Shown here: in pieces, positions 34,931 through 43,804 of the stretch | How the letters are laid out: every line of letters starts with the position of its first letter | How positions within the stretch are numbered: the first letter of the stretch is position 1 | Assembly: GCF_036378875.1 (NCBI RefSeq) | Contig: NZ_DASUVO010000159.1 | Location: 79,567 to 143,566, forward strand | Length of the DNA: 64,000 nt | Direction of reading: 5' to 3' | Origin: Actinophytocola sp036378875 | Lineage (GTDB): Bacteria; Actinomycetota; Actinomycetes; Mycobacteriales; Pseudonocardiaceae | Notes under the pieces: model-generated | The model's database searches: none | Told to the model about the DNA's origin: nothing | Seen by the model: only the letters and a program-made list of their open reading frames with translations | Position numbers and translations under genes: made by a program

Positions 34931-35833
34931 CTACGCGCCCAGGGGGGTTATCCCCCAGCGGCCCGCCCAGGACTCGCCTGGCTTGAGCCACAACAGGTCC
35001 TCACCGGAGTTCAACGCGTCCGGCGGGCACGTCATCGGCTCGATCGCCACCGCGCGGGTGGTCTTGCCGGGGAAGTCGGGGGTCGTGAACACCTGCACCC
35101 ACTTGAACACCGGCTCGGCCCACACCTCGACGCCCACGCCGGTCGCCGACCGCAGCGAGTTCCGCACCAGGCCGTCCGCGCCCGGCTCGCAGCCACCGAA
35201 CGCGGTGTCCAACTCTACGTCCCGCACCGGCCGCCCAGGACGGAAGTCGTAGTCGGTGCCGGTCACGTCGATCGGCGCACCGTTGGGAATCAGGGATTCC
35301 GGGTCGACCGGCAGGACCGTGCCCGCGGCGAGGGTGAGCGCGCACTCGTCGACGTCGGTTTTGCCAGGGCTCGGGTACGGGTGCGTGCCGACCCCGTGCG
35401 GCATCTCCCGGTCACCGCGGTTCTCGACCGTGTGGGTGATGGTGAGCCCGGTGTCCGAGAGGGCATAGGAAATGGTGGTGTAGAAGGGAAACGGCCAGCC
35501 GGGGGCGCTGTCGACGGCCACCCCGAGCGTCACCGAACCGTCCTGTTGGGACACCACGGACCACCGCGCGTGGCGAACCAGGCCGTGGATCGCGTGACCG
35601 CGCGAGGGTTCGGTCACCTCGAGGGTGTACGTCTCGCCGCCGAGGGACCACGTCGCGCCGGCCACCCGGTTGGGCCACGGCACGAGCACCGACCCCGCCC
35701 CCATCGGCGGCTCGTCGGCGTACGTTTCGGCGTACGGCACCCCACCCACCTCGAACGCGCGCAGTCCCGCGCCGACGATGTTGACGACCGCCGACGCGGG
35801 ACCGTGCGTGATCTCCAAGTGCTCTCCTGTCAT
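34931..35833 (-). CDS. Aldose 1-epimerase family protein
   Basis: The 300-residue protein has the galactose-mutarotase beta-sandwich. The active-site pattern is present: HGLVRHARW, the histidine in GVGTHPYPSP and the general-base glutamate in VAIEPMTCPPDALNSGEDL. It interconverts alpha and beta anomers of a sugar. ATG 35833 was chosen at the first conserved strand (GEHLEITHG). It lies between the amidohydrolase (11-bp gap) and the amino acid permease genes on the same strand. Confidence 0.87.
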   Translation of the reverse strand: MTGEHLEITHGPASAVVNIVGAGLRAFEVGGVPYAETYADEPPMGAGSVLVPWPNRVAGATWSLGGETYTLEVTEPSRGHAIHGLVRHARWSVVSQQDGSVTLGVAVDSAPGWPFPFYTTISYALSDTGLTITHTVENRGDREMPHGVGTHPYPSPGKTDVDECALTLAAGTVLPVDPESLIPNGAPIDVTGTDYDFRPGRPVRDVELDTAFGGCEPGADGLVRNSLRSATGVGVEVWAEPVFKWVQVFTTPDFPGKTTRAVAIEPMTCPPDALNSGEDLLWLKPGESWAGRWGITPLGA

Positions 35834-35853
35834 GAGCGGAGAGCCTACGGGTG

Positions 35854-37260
35854 TCACTCCTTGAGTGCCTGCGGATCGAATCGCTTGACGTCCTCGCCAC
35901 GCGCCCGGAGCACGGCCCGGTTCACGAAGTAGAGGATGACGCCGGCGCCGATGAGGATGCCGGCGATCTGGTACTGCGCGGCCTCACGGCCGGACAGGCC
36001 GGGGATCGACAGGTACAGGCAGAGCACCGCGGCCACGACCGGCGCCCACGTCGGCGCCTTGAAGTACTTGTGCTCCACCTTCTCCCTGCGCAGCACCAGC
36101 ACCGCGATGTTGACCACGGCGAACACCAGCAGCAGCAACAGGCCGGTGGTCGAGCCGAGCTTGCTGACCGCCTCGCTGCCGACGAACGCGACCAGCAGCG
36201 ACGCGATGCCCGTGGTCACGCCGATCGACACCCACGGCGTCCTGCGGAACGGGTGCACCGTGCCGAAGATGCGCGGCAGCACACCCTCGTTCGCCATGCC
36301 GTACAGCAGGCGGCTCGCCATGAGCATGTTGATCAGCGCCGAGTTGACCACCGCGAGCAGGCCGATGAACGCGAACAGTCGCAGCGGGAAGTCCGGCGCA
36401 CCGACCTGGAGCACGGCCAGCAGCGAGCCCGTGCCCGCCTCCGCCAACGCGTCGGCAGGCAGCAGGATCGAGGAGGTGATCGCAACCAGGATGTAGATCA
36501 GCCCGGCCGTGGCGAGGCCGGTGAGCAGCACCTTGGGGAAGATCTTCTCGGGTCGCTGGCACTCCTCGGCCATGTTGACCGAGTCCTCGAAGCCGACCAT
36601 CGCGAAGAACGCCAACCCGGTCGCCGCCGTGATCGCCGCCCACGCGGTCTGGTCCGAGGTGTTGATCTCGGTAAGCCGGCTCGGCTCGCCGTCGCCGGAC
36701 AGCACCGCGAACACCCCGACGCCGATGATGATCAGCAGGCCGGACAGCTCGATGCAGGTGAGTACGACATTCACCTTCACCGAGTGCGAGACGCCGAGGA
36801 AGTTGACGGCGGCCAGCACCAGCACGAACGCCACCGCGATGACCGCGACCAGCCACGGCGAGATCTCGATGTCGAACGAACGTGGCAGGTAGGTACCGCC
36901 GAAGCCGTGTGCGGCCGTCGACGCGGACGTGATGCCAGAACACATGACCGTGAAGGCGACCAGGAACGTCAGGAACTGGATGTTGAACGCTCGGTTGGTG
37001 TAGAGCGCGGCACCGGCGGCTCTCGGGTACTTGCCGACGAGTTCCAGGTAGCTGAACGCGGTCAGGAACGCGACGAGGAACGCGCCGAGGAACGGCAGCC
37101 ACAGGGCGCCACCGACCTTGCCCGCGATGTTCCCGGTGAGTGTGTAGATCCCGGTACCCAGGATGTCGCCGATCACGAAGAAGAACAGCAGCTTGGAACC
37201 CATGACCCGGTTCAGGGCAGGCTGTTTCTCCGACGCGGGAACTGTGTTCTCGGTCACCAT
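35854..37260 (-). CDS. APC-superfamily amino acid permease
   Basis: The 468-residue transporter has about twelve membrane helices. The first carries the substrate-binding unwound motif GDILGTGIYTLTGNIAGKVGG; helix 6 carries FFAMVGFEDSVNMAEECQRPEKIFP. These match cationic or basic amino acid/polyamine APC permeases. ATG 37260 (MVTENTVPASEK) was chosen; the frame upstream has no homology. It ends 21 bp before the aldose epimerase start. Confidence 0.87.
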   Translation of the reverse strand: MVTENTVPASEKQPALNRVMGSKLLFFFVIGDILGTGIYTLTGNIAGKVGGALWLPFLGAFLVAFLTAFSYLELVGKYPRAAGAALYTNRAFNIQFLTFLVAFTVMCSGITSASTAAHGFGGTYLPRSFDIEISPWLVAVIAVAFVLVLAAVNFLGVSHSVKVNVVLTCIELSGLLIIIGVGVFAVLSGDGEPSRLTEINTSDQTAWAAITAATGLAFFAMVGFEDSVNMAEECQRPEKIFPKVLLTGLATAGLIYILVAITSSILLPADALAEAGTGSLLAVLQVGAPDFPLRLFAFIGLLAVVNSALINMLMASRLLYGMANEGVLPRIFGTVHPFRRTPWVSIGVTTGIASLLVAFVGSEAVSKLGSTTGLLLLLVFAVVNIAVLVLRREKVEHKYFKAPTWAPVVAAVLCLYLSIPGLSGREAAQYQIAGILIGAGVILYFVNRAVLRARGEDVKRFDPQALKE

Positions 37261-37322
37261 GAGGACTGAATATGCCCGATCTCGACCGGTATGACTAGAT
37301 CTTGGTGTTACTGATTCACTAA

Positions 37323-38570
37323 CTATCCGGCCTTGGCGCGATAACGCCAGAACGCGGGCAGGCACACGACGGCGAGCACGGCGAGCAGAACGACGAGCAC
37401 GCCGCCGCCCGCGGCCGCGGCCCTCGTGCCCACCCCGGCGGCCGCCCAGCCGTGTAGGAGGTCGGCGATCCGCGGCCCACCGGCGACGACGACGAGGAAG
37501 ACGCCCTGCATGCGGCCACGCATCTCGTCGGTGGCGGCGGTCTGGAGGATCGCGCTGCGGTAGACCATGCTGACGAGGTCGGCCATCCCGGCGAGGACGA
37601 GGAAGCCGACGGCAAGCCAGAGGTAGGGCGACAGCCCGAACCCGAGAACGGCGAACCCCCACACGACGACCGCCGCGGTGACGCCGACGCCGTGCCGGGT
37701 GATGTGCGACAGCCAGCCGGACAGCAGACCGGCCAGCAACGCGCCGATCGGGATGGCGGCGTACAGCCAGCCGAGCGCGAGCCCACCGCCGGGCGGGTCA
37801 CCGAAGGTGCGCTCGGCCATCTCGGGGAAGAGCGCGCGGGGCATGCCCGCGACCATCGCGATGATGTCCAGTAGGAAACTGGCCAACAGGACGTTCATGG
37901 CGGCGACGTAGCGGAAGCCCTCCGCGATGTCCCGCAGCCCCGCCTTCCGCTTGACACCGTCCAGCGGAGCCATCTTGGGCAGGCCGCTGACCAGCAACGT
38001 CGCGATCACGAGCGCGACCGCGTCGACGAGGTAGAGGACCGGCAGCCCGGCGAGCGGCATGAGCGCCCCGGCCAGCATCGGCCCGAACACCATGCCGAGC
38101 GAGCCAACGGTCGTGGAGACCGCTGTGGCCGCGGCGATCAGCCCGACGGGCACCAACCGCGCGACCGCCGCGGTGCGGGTGGGAATGTTGACCGCGACGA
38201 AGGCCTGCTGCACCGCGAGAAGCCCGAGCACGACCCACACGTTCGTGCCGGTGATGGCCAACACCCAGAAGGCGACCGAGGTGGCGGCGACACCGACGTT
38301 GGTCACGAGGATGACCGTCCGCCGGTCGAACGCGTCGGCGAGCGCACCGCCCCAGAGCCCGAAAATCAGCAACGGGACGAGCCCGAACGCCCCGGCGAGC
38401 CCCACGAACCCGGACGAACCGGTCAGGTCGAAGATCTGCTTGGGCACCGCCACCGTGGTGAGCTGCGACCCGACGGCCGTGATCGCGGTGGACACCCACA
38501 GCCGCCGAAACGCGGGAATCCGCAACGGCCGAGTGTCGATCGCGATCCGTCGACCAGCGAGAACCCCCAC
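37323..38570 (-). CDS. MFS transporter (EntS-like)
   Basis: The 415-residue protein has about twelve helices and the MFS motif A-like GALADAFDRRTVI after helix 2. N-terminal RIPAFRRLWVSTAITAVGSQLTTVAVPKQIF is typical of the EntS/MFS_3 group of siderophore or drug exporters. The isochorismate synthase far away in the window could hint at a siderophore, but there is no linkage. It lies 62 bp after the APC permease start and before the palindrome at 38620. Confidence 0.85.
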   Translation of the reverse strand: MGVLAGRRIAIDTRPLRIPAFRRLWVSTAITAVGSQLTTVAVPKQIFDLTGSSGFVGLAGAFGLVPLLIFGLWGGALADAFDRRTVILVTNVGVAATSVAFWVLAITGTNVWVVLGLLAVQQAFVAVNIPTRTAAVARLVPVGLIAAATAVSTTVGSLGMVFGPMLAGALMPLAGLPVLYLVDAVALVIATLLVSGLPKMAPLDGVKRKAGLRDIAEGFRYVAAMNVLLASFLLDIIAMVAGMPRALFPEMAERTFGDPPGGGLALGWLYAAIPIGALLAGLLSGWLSHITRHGVGVTAAVVVWGFAVLGFGLSPYLWLAVGFLVLAGMADLVSMVYRSAILQTAATDEMRGRMQGVFLVVVAGGPRIADLLHGWAAAGVGTRAAAAGGGVLVVLLAVLAVVCLPAFWRYRAKAG

Positions 38571-38619
38571 GAAGAAGAGCTTAGCCCCGCTAACGACCTG
38601 TCAAGGCGTGAGCTTCGGC

Positions 38620-38663
38620 ACGAAGAAGGGCCGTGCGAGACGTCTCGCACGGCCCTTCTTCGT
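38620..38663. terminator. 44-bp perfect palindrome, probable bidirectional terminator
   Basis: ACGAAGAAGGGCCGTGCGAG opens the left arm and the exact reverse complement closes at 38663, with no unpaired loop in the DNA. It lies between pdxH (ends 38672) and the MFS gene (starts 38570). The core GAAGAAGGGCC...GGCCCTTCTTC gives a T-rich end on either strand. Confidence 0.85.
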
Positions 38664-38671
38664 TCAGAGCA

Positions 38672-39346
38672 CTACGGGCCGACGCGCTCCACGTTCCAGC
38701 CGTCGCGGGTCTGCTTGAAGCGGAGGCGGTCGTGCATGCGGTCCATGCGACCCTGCCAGAACTCGACCACCTCGGGGCGGATGCGCCAGCCACCCCAGTG
38801 CGGCGGTACGGGTACCTCGTCGGCGTCGGCGAAGCGGCGCTGCACGTTCGCGAGCGCGTTCTCCAGCACGGTCCGGTCACGCACGACGATCGACTGCGGC
38901 GACGCCCAGGCGCCGAGCTGGGAGCCACGCGGCCGGGAGGCCCAGTAGGTCGCGGTCTCGGCCTGGCTGACCTTCTCGACGGTGCCGCGCACGGTGGCCT
39001 GGCGGTGCAGCGTGTACCAGGGGAACGTGGCCGACGCGTACCGCGTGGACATCAGGTCGTGGCTCTTGGTCGACGTGTAGTTGGTGAAGAACACGACGCC
39101 GCGGTCGTCGAGGCCCTTCATGAGCACGGTGCGTGACGACGGCATGCCGTCCGCGTTCGCCGTGGCCAGGACCATGGCGTTCGGTTCGGGCGCGGCTGCC
39201 CGGATGGCGTCGTCCAACCACCGCTGGAGCTGCTCATGCCAGGTGGCGGACAGCTCGGTCTCGCTCAGGGTCCCTTCCTCGTAGGACACCCGCATCGTCG
39301 GCAGGGCGACAGCGATGTCGGGCGTGGCAATGTCGGCGTCCGCCAT
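38672..39346 (-). CDS. pdxH: Pyridoxamine 5'-phosphate oxidase
   Basis: The 224-residue FMN enzyme oxidises pyridoxine or pyridoxamine phosphate to PLP. Signatures: SSRTVLMKGLDDRGVVFFTNYTS (FMN site), FPWYTLHRQATVRG, the SRPRGSQLGAWAS block and the C-terminal PHWGGWRIRPEVVEFWQGR..DRLRF family motif. The length is normal. It is followed by a strong palindrome and preceded by a 129-bp gap from the TetR gene. The citrate synthases and serC nearby recall actinobacterial chromosome order. Confidence 0.93.
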   Translation of the reverse strand: MADADIATPDIAVALPTMRVSYEEGTLSETELSATWHEQLQRWLDDAIRAAAPEPNAMVLATANADGMPSSRTVLMKGLDDRGVVFFTNYTSTKSHDLMSTRYASATFPWYTLHRQATVRGTVEKVSQAETATYWASRPRGSQLGAWASPQSIVVRDRTVLENALANVQRRFADADEVPVPPHWGGWRIRPEVVEFWQGRMDRMHDRLRFKQTRDGWNVERVGP

Positions 39347-39475
39347 CCGTGATCTCCTAGACGCGTAGGGATTACCTCACGTTTTGACGGTACGGCTAAA
39401 CCGAGCCGACGGAAACCGCGTGCAGGGTGACGACCCACACTTGAATCGATCTGGAAACACACTGTTCGCAGGACG

Positions 39476-40117
39476 CTAGGCCGGACGGGTGATCGCCGCG
39501 ATGAAGATCTCCCTGATCTCGCTGGCCACGCCCTCGACGGGCAGGGGCGGGTCGTGGGTCTGCCACTCACGCACGAGCCCGGTGATGGCCCCCACGAGCG
39601 CGATGGCCGTCAGCCGGTAGTCACGCGCCGGAGCGAGCCCGGCCGCCACGGCCCGGTCGCACTCGGCGGCGATGAAGTCGACGTACCGCTTGAACCAGTA
39701 CTGGTGCTGACGCTCCATCGCTTGACTTATCCCCGGCGCTTCGACGTAGTTCAGTCGCGGGTAGCGCGGATCGGAAGTGACAGCTTCGATGAAAGCGTCC
39801 ACCAAAGTGGTAATTCGCGTCAGAGCATCCTCGTCCGCGAGCGAGTCCAGCACCGGAAGCAGGCGTTTCATCGCGGCGGTGTTGACATGCGCGTGCAGTT
39901 CCAGCAGCAAAGCTTCCTTGCTCGCGAACTTCTCGTAGAAATTCCTGGTGGAAACACCTGCCCTGGCACACAGATCAGCGATCTTGGTCTTGTGATAACC
40001 GCGCGTCGTGAACTCGTCCAGGGCGGCTTCGAGGAGCCGTTCCCGTCGCTCCGCGCGACGCTGCTCGGTGTCCACTCCTCGGTACATCCGGCTGTGCGCA
40101 CCGGCGCCCTGAGCCAT
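39476..40117 (-). CDS. TetR-family regulator
   Basis: The 213-residue protein has a TetR helix-turn-helix (RRERLLEAALDEFTTRGYHKTKIADL, then ARAGVSTRNFYEKFASKEALLLEL) and a larger helical ligand domain. ATG 40117 was chosen because GAGGAGAG lies at proper spacing. Overlapping palindromes at 40166-40189, about 50 bp upstream, are a likely autoregulatory operator. The effector is unknown. Confidence 0.88.
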   Translation of the reverse strand: MAQGAGAHSRMYRGVDTEQRRAERRERLLEAALDEFTTRGYHKTKIADLCARAGVSTRNFYEKFASKEALLLELHAHVNTAAMKRLLPVLDSLADEDALTRITTLVDAFIEAVTSDPRYPRLNYVEAPGISQAMERQHQYWFKRYVDFIAAECDRAVAAGLAPARDYRLTAIALVGAITGLVREWQTHDPPLPVEGVASEIREIFIAAITRPA

Positions 40118-40165
40118 CGAACTCTCCTCGGGCCTTGACACAATAAGGTCCAACAATTCTGAAAT

Positions 40166-40189
40166 TGGTAATTACCAGTACGCTGGTAA
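40166..40189. promoter_or_regulatory. Overlapping TetR operator palindromes
   Basis: TGGTAATTACCA (40166-40177) is a perfect 12-bp palindrome. TTACCAGTACGCTGGTAA (40172-40189) is an interrupted palindrome that shares one arm with it. Three TGGTAA half-sites therefore alternate in orientation upstream of the TetR gene, in the region shared with Uma2. Confidence 0.65.
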
Positions 40190-40394
40190 GTGGTCTGACG
40201 TGGTCGCGCCCAGAATCCTCCCACGGACCCCCAGCGCCGTGTTGACCATCTTCAGGCGCCCGTTGTACACCCCACCCCACCCCCAGGCACGCGGGGGCCC
40301 TATGGGTGATCACTATCTGAAAAGAAATGCGGGCCCCAGCCATTCCACGATCGGGTTAAGGGCTGTGACCTGCGAAGACAGCTATGATGGAACC

Positions 40395-40967
40395 ATGACC
40401 GTACGGCCATGGCCTGATCACCTTCTGTCATTGCAGGAGTGGGACGAGTTACCAGAAGACCGGTCCCATCACCTCGAACTGGTCGAAGGAGTTCTCGTCG
40501 TGGCCCCGCGGCCAGCACCTCAGCACCAAATCGCCATGACCAATCTGACGAGCGCTCTCAACAGGCAACTGCCCGGCACCCTGACTGCCACGCCGGACAC
40601 GGAAGTCGTCATCGACTCCACCTTCCCGCCTACCGTTCGGGCTCCCGACGTCCTGGTCATGAGCAGGAGCCTCTACGAGCGCAACCCACCTCGGATCGAT
40701 GCCGGTGAGGTGCTGTTGGCTGTCGAGATCGTCTCCCCTGGCACCGGCAGGCGGGACCGCTTCGTGAAGGCAGGCGAGTATGCCGGAGCCGGCATCCCCT
40801 ACCACTGGATCATCGACCTGACTCCACCAGCAAGCCTCACCACGCTCGCCCTTGTAGGACGCGAGTACGAGATAACCGACAAGGCAACCGGGCCCATCAC
40901 GCTGTCCGAACCGGCGACGATCACCGTGGATGTCAGCAGACTTACTCAGCCCAGCTACCTCTGGTAG
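40395..40967 (+). CDS. Uma2-family (DUF820) putative endonuclease
   Basis: The 190-residue protein matches Uma2/DUF820 proteins of the PD-(D/E)XK nuclease superfamily. Expected residues are present: glutamate in LELVEGVLVVAPRP, aspartate in VRAPDVLVMSR, and the E-x-x-x-P segment AVEIVSPGTGRRDR with a following lysine. Members are abundant in actinobacteria and cyanobacteria, and their cellular role is unknown. ATG 40395 is preferred to the longer frame from 40200. It converges on ureD with a 13-bp overlap. Confidence 0.82.
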   Translation: MTVRPWPDHLLSLQEWDELPEDRSHHLELVEGVLVVAPRPAPQHQIAMTNLTSALNRQLPGTLTATPDTEVVIDSTFPPTVRAPDVLVMSRSLYERNPPRIDAGEVLLAVEIVSPGTGRRDRFVKAGEYAGAGIPYHWIIDLTPPASLTTLALVGREYEITDKATGPITLSEPATITVDVSRLTQPSYLW

Positions 40968-41635
40968 GAACCGAGCTCGCGGAGGGCGGTTACCGCATCG
41001 TCGGCCAAGGCCGTGGTGAGGGTGCCGCCCGCCGCGAGGCGGGTCCTGGCCCACCACGGGCCACTCGCGGTCTCCAGTGTGTCACTTGTGGACAGTTCGG
41101 TGGCCAGCACTCGCTTGCCCAGCAATGTTTCTCGGGTGACCTGCAGACTCTGCCGCAGCACCGGCCGACCGCAGCGAGTGACGACCATGGTGCTGGTCAG
41201 TTCGCCGGGCAACTCGTTCGCACGGCCCAGCACCAGCGTCTCCCTGGTGTGGAGGTGGGCACCCTCGGCGAGGGCGACGGCGAGGACCGACTCGTGGCGG
41301 GCGCGTCGCGTGATCACCGTGGGCTCCGGCAGGTAGGACACCGTAGCCCCATCGCCCAGTTCCAAGTGGACGGTCGTGCGACTCTTTTCTCCGTGCGGCC
41401 CGGGAAGCGCGACGCTGGCCGCGATCCCGGCGAGCGTGAGACACGCACCTGGTCCTATCTGGACGGTCAACGTCAGCTCGTCGCCGCCGAGTGGGCTCGC
41501 CGCGGAGTTGACCAGATGCACGACCGGCCGGCCACGGACCGGGATCAACGTCAACGGCGATGCCGAGCGCAGGGTGCGGACGACCGAGCGGCCGGTCGCG
41601 TCCCGCTCGACCGTCAGGTGTGCGTGCGCTTTCAC
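40955..41635 (-). CDS. ureD: Urease accessory protein UreD
   Basis: The 226-residue protein is UreD/UreH, part of the UreDFG chaperone that loads nickel into urease. Family blocks: VHLVNSAASPLGGDELTL, the EPTVITRRARHES region and GPWWARTRLAAGG. It is the last gene of the operon; its GTG start overlaps the ureG stop. The size is normal but slightly short. Confidence 0.9.
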   Translation of the reverse strand: MKAHAHLTVERDATGRSVVRTLRSASPLTLIPVRGRPVVHLVNSAASPLGGDELTLTVQIGPGACLTLAGIAASVALPGPHGEKSRTTVHLELGDGATVSYLPEPTVITRRARHESVLAVALAEGAHLHTRETLVLGRANELPGELTSTMVVTRCGRPVLRQSLQVTRETLLGKRVLATELSTSDTLETASGPWWARTRLAAGGTLTTALADDAVTALRELGSYQR

Positions 41636-42315
41636 ACCAACTGTTTCCGGACCCAGTCGGCGACATCCGGCGCGTCTGGTGTGTCCACAAGCGACTGTTG
41701 GATCACGGGCAGACCGCCGCGGACGCGGTGCGCGTCACCGGCCATGACGGTCAGGTCGGCGCCGACCAGCGGGGCGAGGTCGGTCTTGTTGATGACGAGC
41801 AGGTCGGCGGTGGTGACGCCGGGGCCGCCCTTGCGCGGCACCTTGTCCCCGCCGGCCACGTCGACGACGAAGATCTGCCGGTCGACGAGCCCTCGGCTGA
41901 ACACGGCGGTGAGGTTGTCGCCACCGCTCTCGATGATCACCAGCCGCAGCCCGGAAAACCGCTCGGTGAGGACGTCGACCGCGTCGAGGTTGGCGGTGAT
42001 GTCGTCGCGGATGGCGGTGTGCGGACAGCACCCGGTCTGCACTGCCTCGATGCGGGCGGGGTCGAGCACGCCGGCCTTGCGGAGGAAGTCGGCGTCCTCG
42101 GTCGTGTAGATGTCATTTGTCACCACGGCGAGCTCGATCTCCGCGCCGAGCGACCGACACAGCGCGGCGACGAGCGCCGTCTTGCCGCTGCCGACTGGCC
42201 CGCCGACCCCGATACGCAGCGGCCGGTCACCCGCCGGCAACTCGGGATGCGGATCGGGCTCACTCGCGGTGGGGTCGAAGTTGACCGGGTGTTCGTGGTC
42301 GTGTTCAGCTCGCAA
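41632..42315 (-). CDS. ureG: Urease accessory GTPase UreG
   Basis: The 227-residue SIMIBI GTPase has the P-loop GPVGSGKT (39-46), the metal-binding Cys-Pro-His in TGCCPHTAIR (97-99) and the nucleotide-specificity motif NKTDLAP. A His-rich N-terminus (EHDHEHP) may bind nickel and could partly make up for the lack of ureE. It starts 11 bp before the ureF stop and overlaps ureD by four bases. The TTG at 42315 may not be the true start; an internal start near residue 4 is possible. Confidence 0.92.
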   Translation of the reverse strand: MRAEHDHEHPVNFDPTASEPDPHPELPAGDRPLRIGVGGPVGSGKTALVAALCRSLGAEIELAVVTNDIYTTEDADFLRKAGVLDPARIEAVQTGCCPHTAIRDDITANLDAVDVLTERFSGLRLVIIESGGDNLTAVFSRGLVDRQIFVVDVAGGDKVPRKGGPGVTTADLLVINKTDLAPLVGADLTVMAGDAHRVRGGLPVIQQSLVDTPDAPDVADWVRKQLV

Positions 42316-43804
42316 AGAGACGCACCTCTTCTCGGTGGTGACGGTCGTGTTCCTCGGCCAGGAGATCGAGGCCGGGAGACCCGGGCGCGGGCAGTTCAGC
42401 AGGGTCGAGATGCGCGACGGCCGCGGCCCGTTCGGCGACCGCGGTCACCTCGGGCGCGAGCGCGGCCACGAACGCGTTGACCCGCAACGGATCGAGCCCG
42501 AGAAGCCGCACACTCGCACTGGCCGGCCCGGAAATGGCGAGATAAGCAGCGGCGAGCGCCGCATCGGCGGCCGAACCACCGCCGGCGCCGACGAGGGCTC
42601 CGAGGATGAGGGGATGGTGGGGTCGCGGTGTGGCAGCAAGCAGTGCGCCGACCGGGTCCCGACCCAAGCGACGACCATCGGCGGCCGGACGCGAGACCGA
42701 CGTGCTCCCGTTGGCGCGCGGGAAAGCAGCGAGCGGCGCGGTGACCGGATCCCTGCCAGGAGCCCGGCGATCACCGGCAACCGGCGCAGTCCCATTGGCT
42801 GGCGAACCGACCCCGGCGCCGAAGACGCCGGGATCAGATGCGGGGCCAGCAGCAAGTGGCCCGGCATCCGGATCCCGACCAGCCAACAGGCGATCATCGG
42901 CGACAGACGCGGCCCCATCAGCGGACGCACCGACACCAGGAACCCCAGAATCAGAAAGAGGGCCAGCAGCGACCAACCCGACAACCGGATCCCAGCCAGG
43001 CGTCCGGCAGCCATCGACGGCCGGACGCGGGACCGGCGTGGCCCCACCGGCGGGCGGGGAAGCACCGAGGAGCCCGCCATCCGAATCCCGACCAGCCAAC
43101 AGGCGATCATCGGCGACAGACGCGGCCCCATCAGCGGACGCAGGAACCCCGGAATCAGAAAGAGGGCCAGCAGCGACCAACCCGACAACCGGATCCCGGC
43201 CAGGCGTCCGGCAGCCATCGACGGCCGGACGCGGGACCGGCGTGGCCCCACCGGCGGACGGGGAAGCACCGAGGAGCCCACCATCCGGATCCCGACCAGC
43301 GAACTGACTACCACCGGCAACCGGCGTGGCCCCGTCCGCGGACAAACCCGCACCGACACCAGGAACCCTAGAATCAGTAAAAGGACCCCCAGCGACCAAC
43401 CCGCCACCCCAATCCCAGCCAGGCGTCTGGCCGGCATCGGCGGCCGGCGTGGCTCCATCAGCGGCGGGCGAGTGCTCGGCGCGTGCGATGGCGCTGACCA
43501 TCAGCTTTGCCGCGCGTGCCGTTGCCCTGCCCTGCGCTCGGGACGCGGCGCGCTGGGCCGGGGACGGGGTGCGGGCGTCCAGCTCCTCGTCCAGTGCGGT
43601 CCAGTCTGCGTCGGGGTGTGCCGCGGCCGCCGCGAAGGTCGCGGCCAGTGCGCCGGCGGTCAGCAGGCGGTTGCGTAGGAAGGCCGGGAGATCGGCCTCC
43701 GAACGGATCAGCCCCCGTGCCGCCGCCTCCTCCAGGCCGCCCGAGTGCGCGTGGCCGCCGCCCGGGAAGCGGGAGTCGGCCAGCAGCAACGCCATCACGT
43801 TCAT
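42305..43804 (-). CDS. ureF: Urease accessory protein UreF with large in-frame tandem-repeat insert
   Basis: The 499-residue product is about twice the usual UreF length (210-240). Residues 1-108 are an ordinary UreF N-terminal half (MNVMALLLADSRFPGGG, SGGLEEA, and QGRATARAAKLMVSAIA), and about 393-499 are the C-terminal half (HHPLILGALVGAGGG, VRLLGLDP, the EEHDRHHREE end). The 285 residues between are Gly/Ala/Pro/Asp-rich degenerate repeats of roughly 33 residues, including two nearly identical long units. The insert sits exactly between helices where other UreF proteins run straight on. ATG 43804 shares one base with the ureC stop. UreF is the GTPase-activating or gating part of the UreDFG complex, so the extra loop may change complex assembly or be tolerated. 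Confidence 0.88.
   Translation of the reverse strand: MNVMALLLADSRFPGGGHAHSGGLEEAAARGLIRSEADLPAFLRNRLLTAGALAATFAAAAAHPDADWTALDEELDARTPSPAQRAASRAQGRATARAAKLMVSAIARAEHSPAADGATPAADAGQTPGWDWGGGLVAGGPFTDSRVPGVGAGLSADGATPVAGGSQFAGRDPDGGLLGASPSAGGATPVPRPAVDGCRTPGRDPVVGLVAAGPLSDSGVPASADGAASVADDRLLAGRDSDGGLLGASPPAGGATPVPRPAVDGCRTPGWDPVVGLVAAGPLSDSGVPGVGASADGAASVADDRLLAGRDPDAGPLAAGPASDPGVFGAGVGSPANGTAPVAGDRRAPGRDPVTAPLAAFPRANGSTSVSRPAADGRRLGRDPVGALLAATPRPHHPLILGALVGAGGGSAADAALAAAYLAISGPASASVRLLGLDPLRVNAFVAALAPEVTAVAERAAAVAHLDPAELPAPGSPGLDLLAEEHDRHHREEVRLFAS
42655..43484. repeat. In-frame tandem repeats inside ureF
   Basis: Two adjacent units at 42871-43083 (213 bp) and 43084-43287 (204 bp) differ by five substitutions and one 9-bp gap by my count. 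A third diverged unit runs 43288-43484, and shorter diverged pieces lie at 42655-42870. Unit lengths are multiples of three, so the ureF frame is kept. Each unit contains two related half-units of about 100 bp. Confidence 0.85.

Noticed and set aside
42110..43678. A long + strand frame rich in RGPTGGR-like repeats across ureF
   Set aside because: The repeats are the ureF tandem units read in antisense. The minus frame has real UreF ends on both sides, so it is the coding one.
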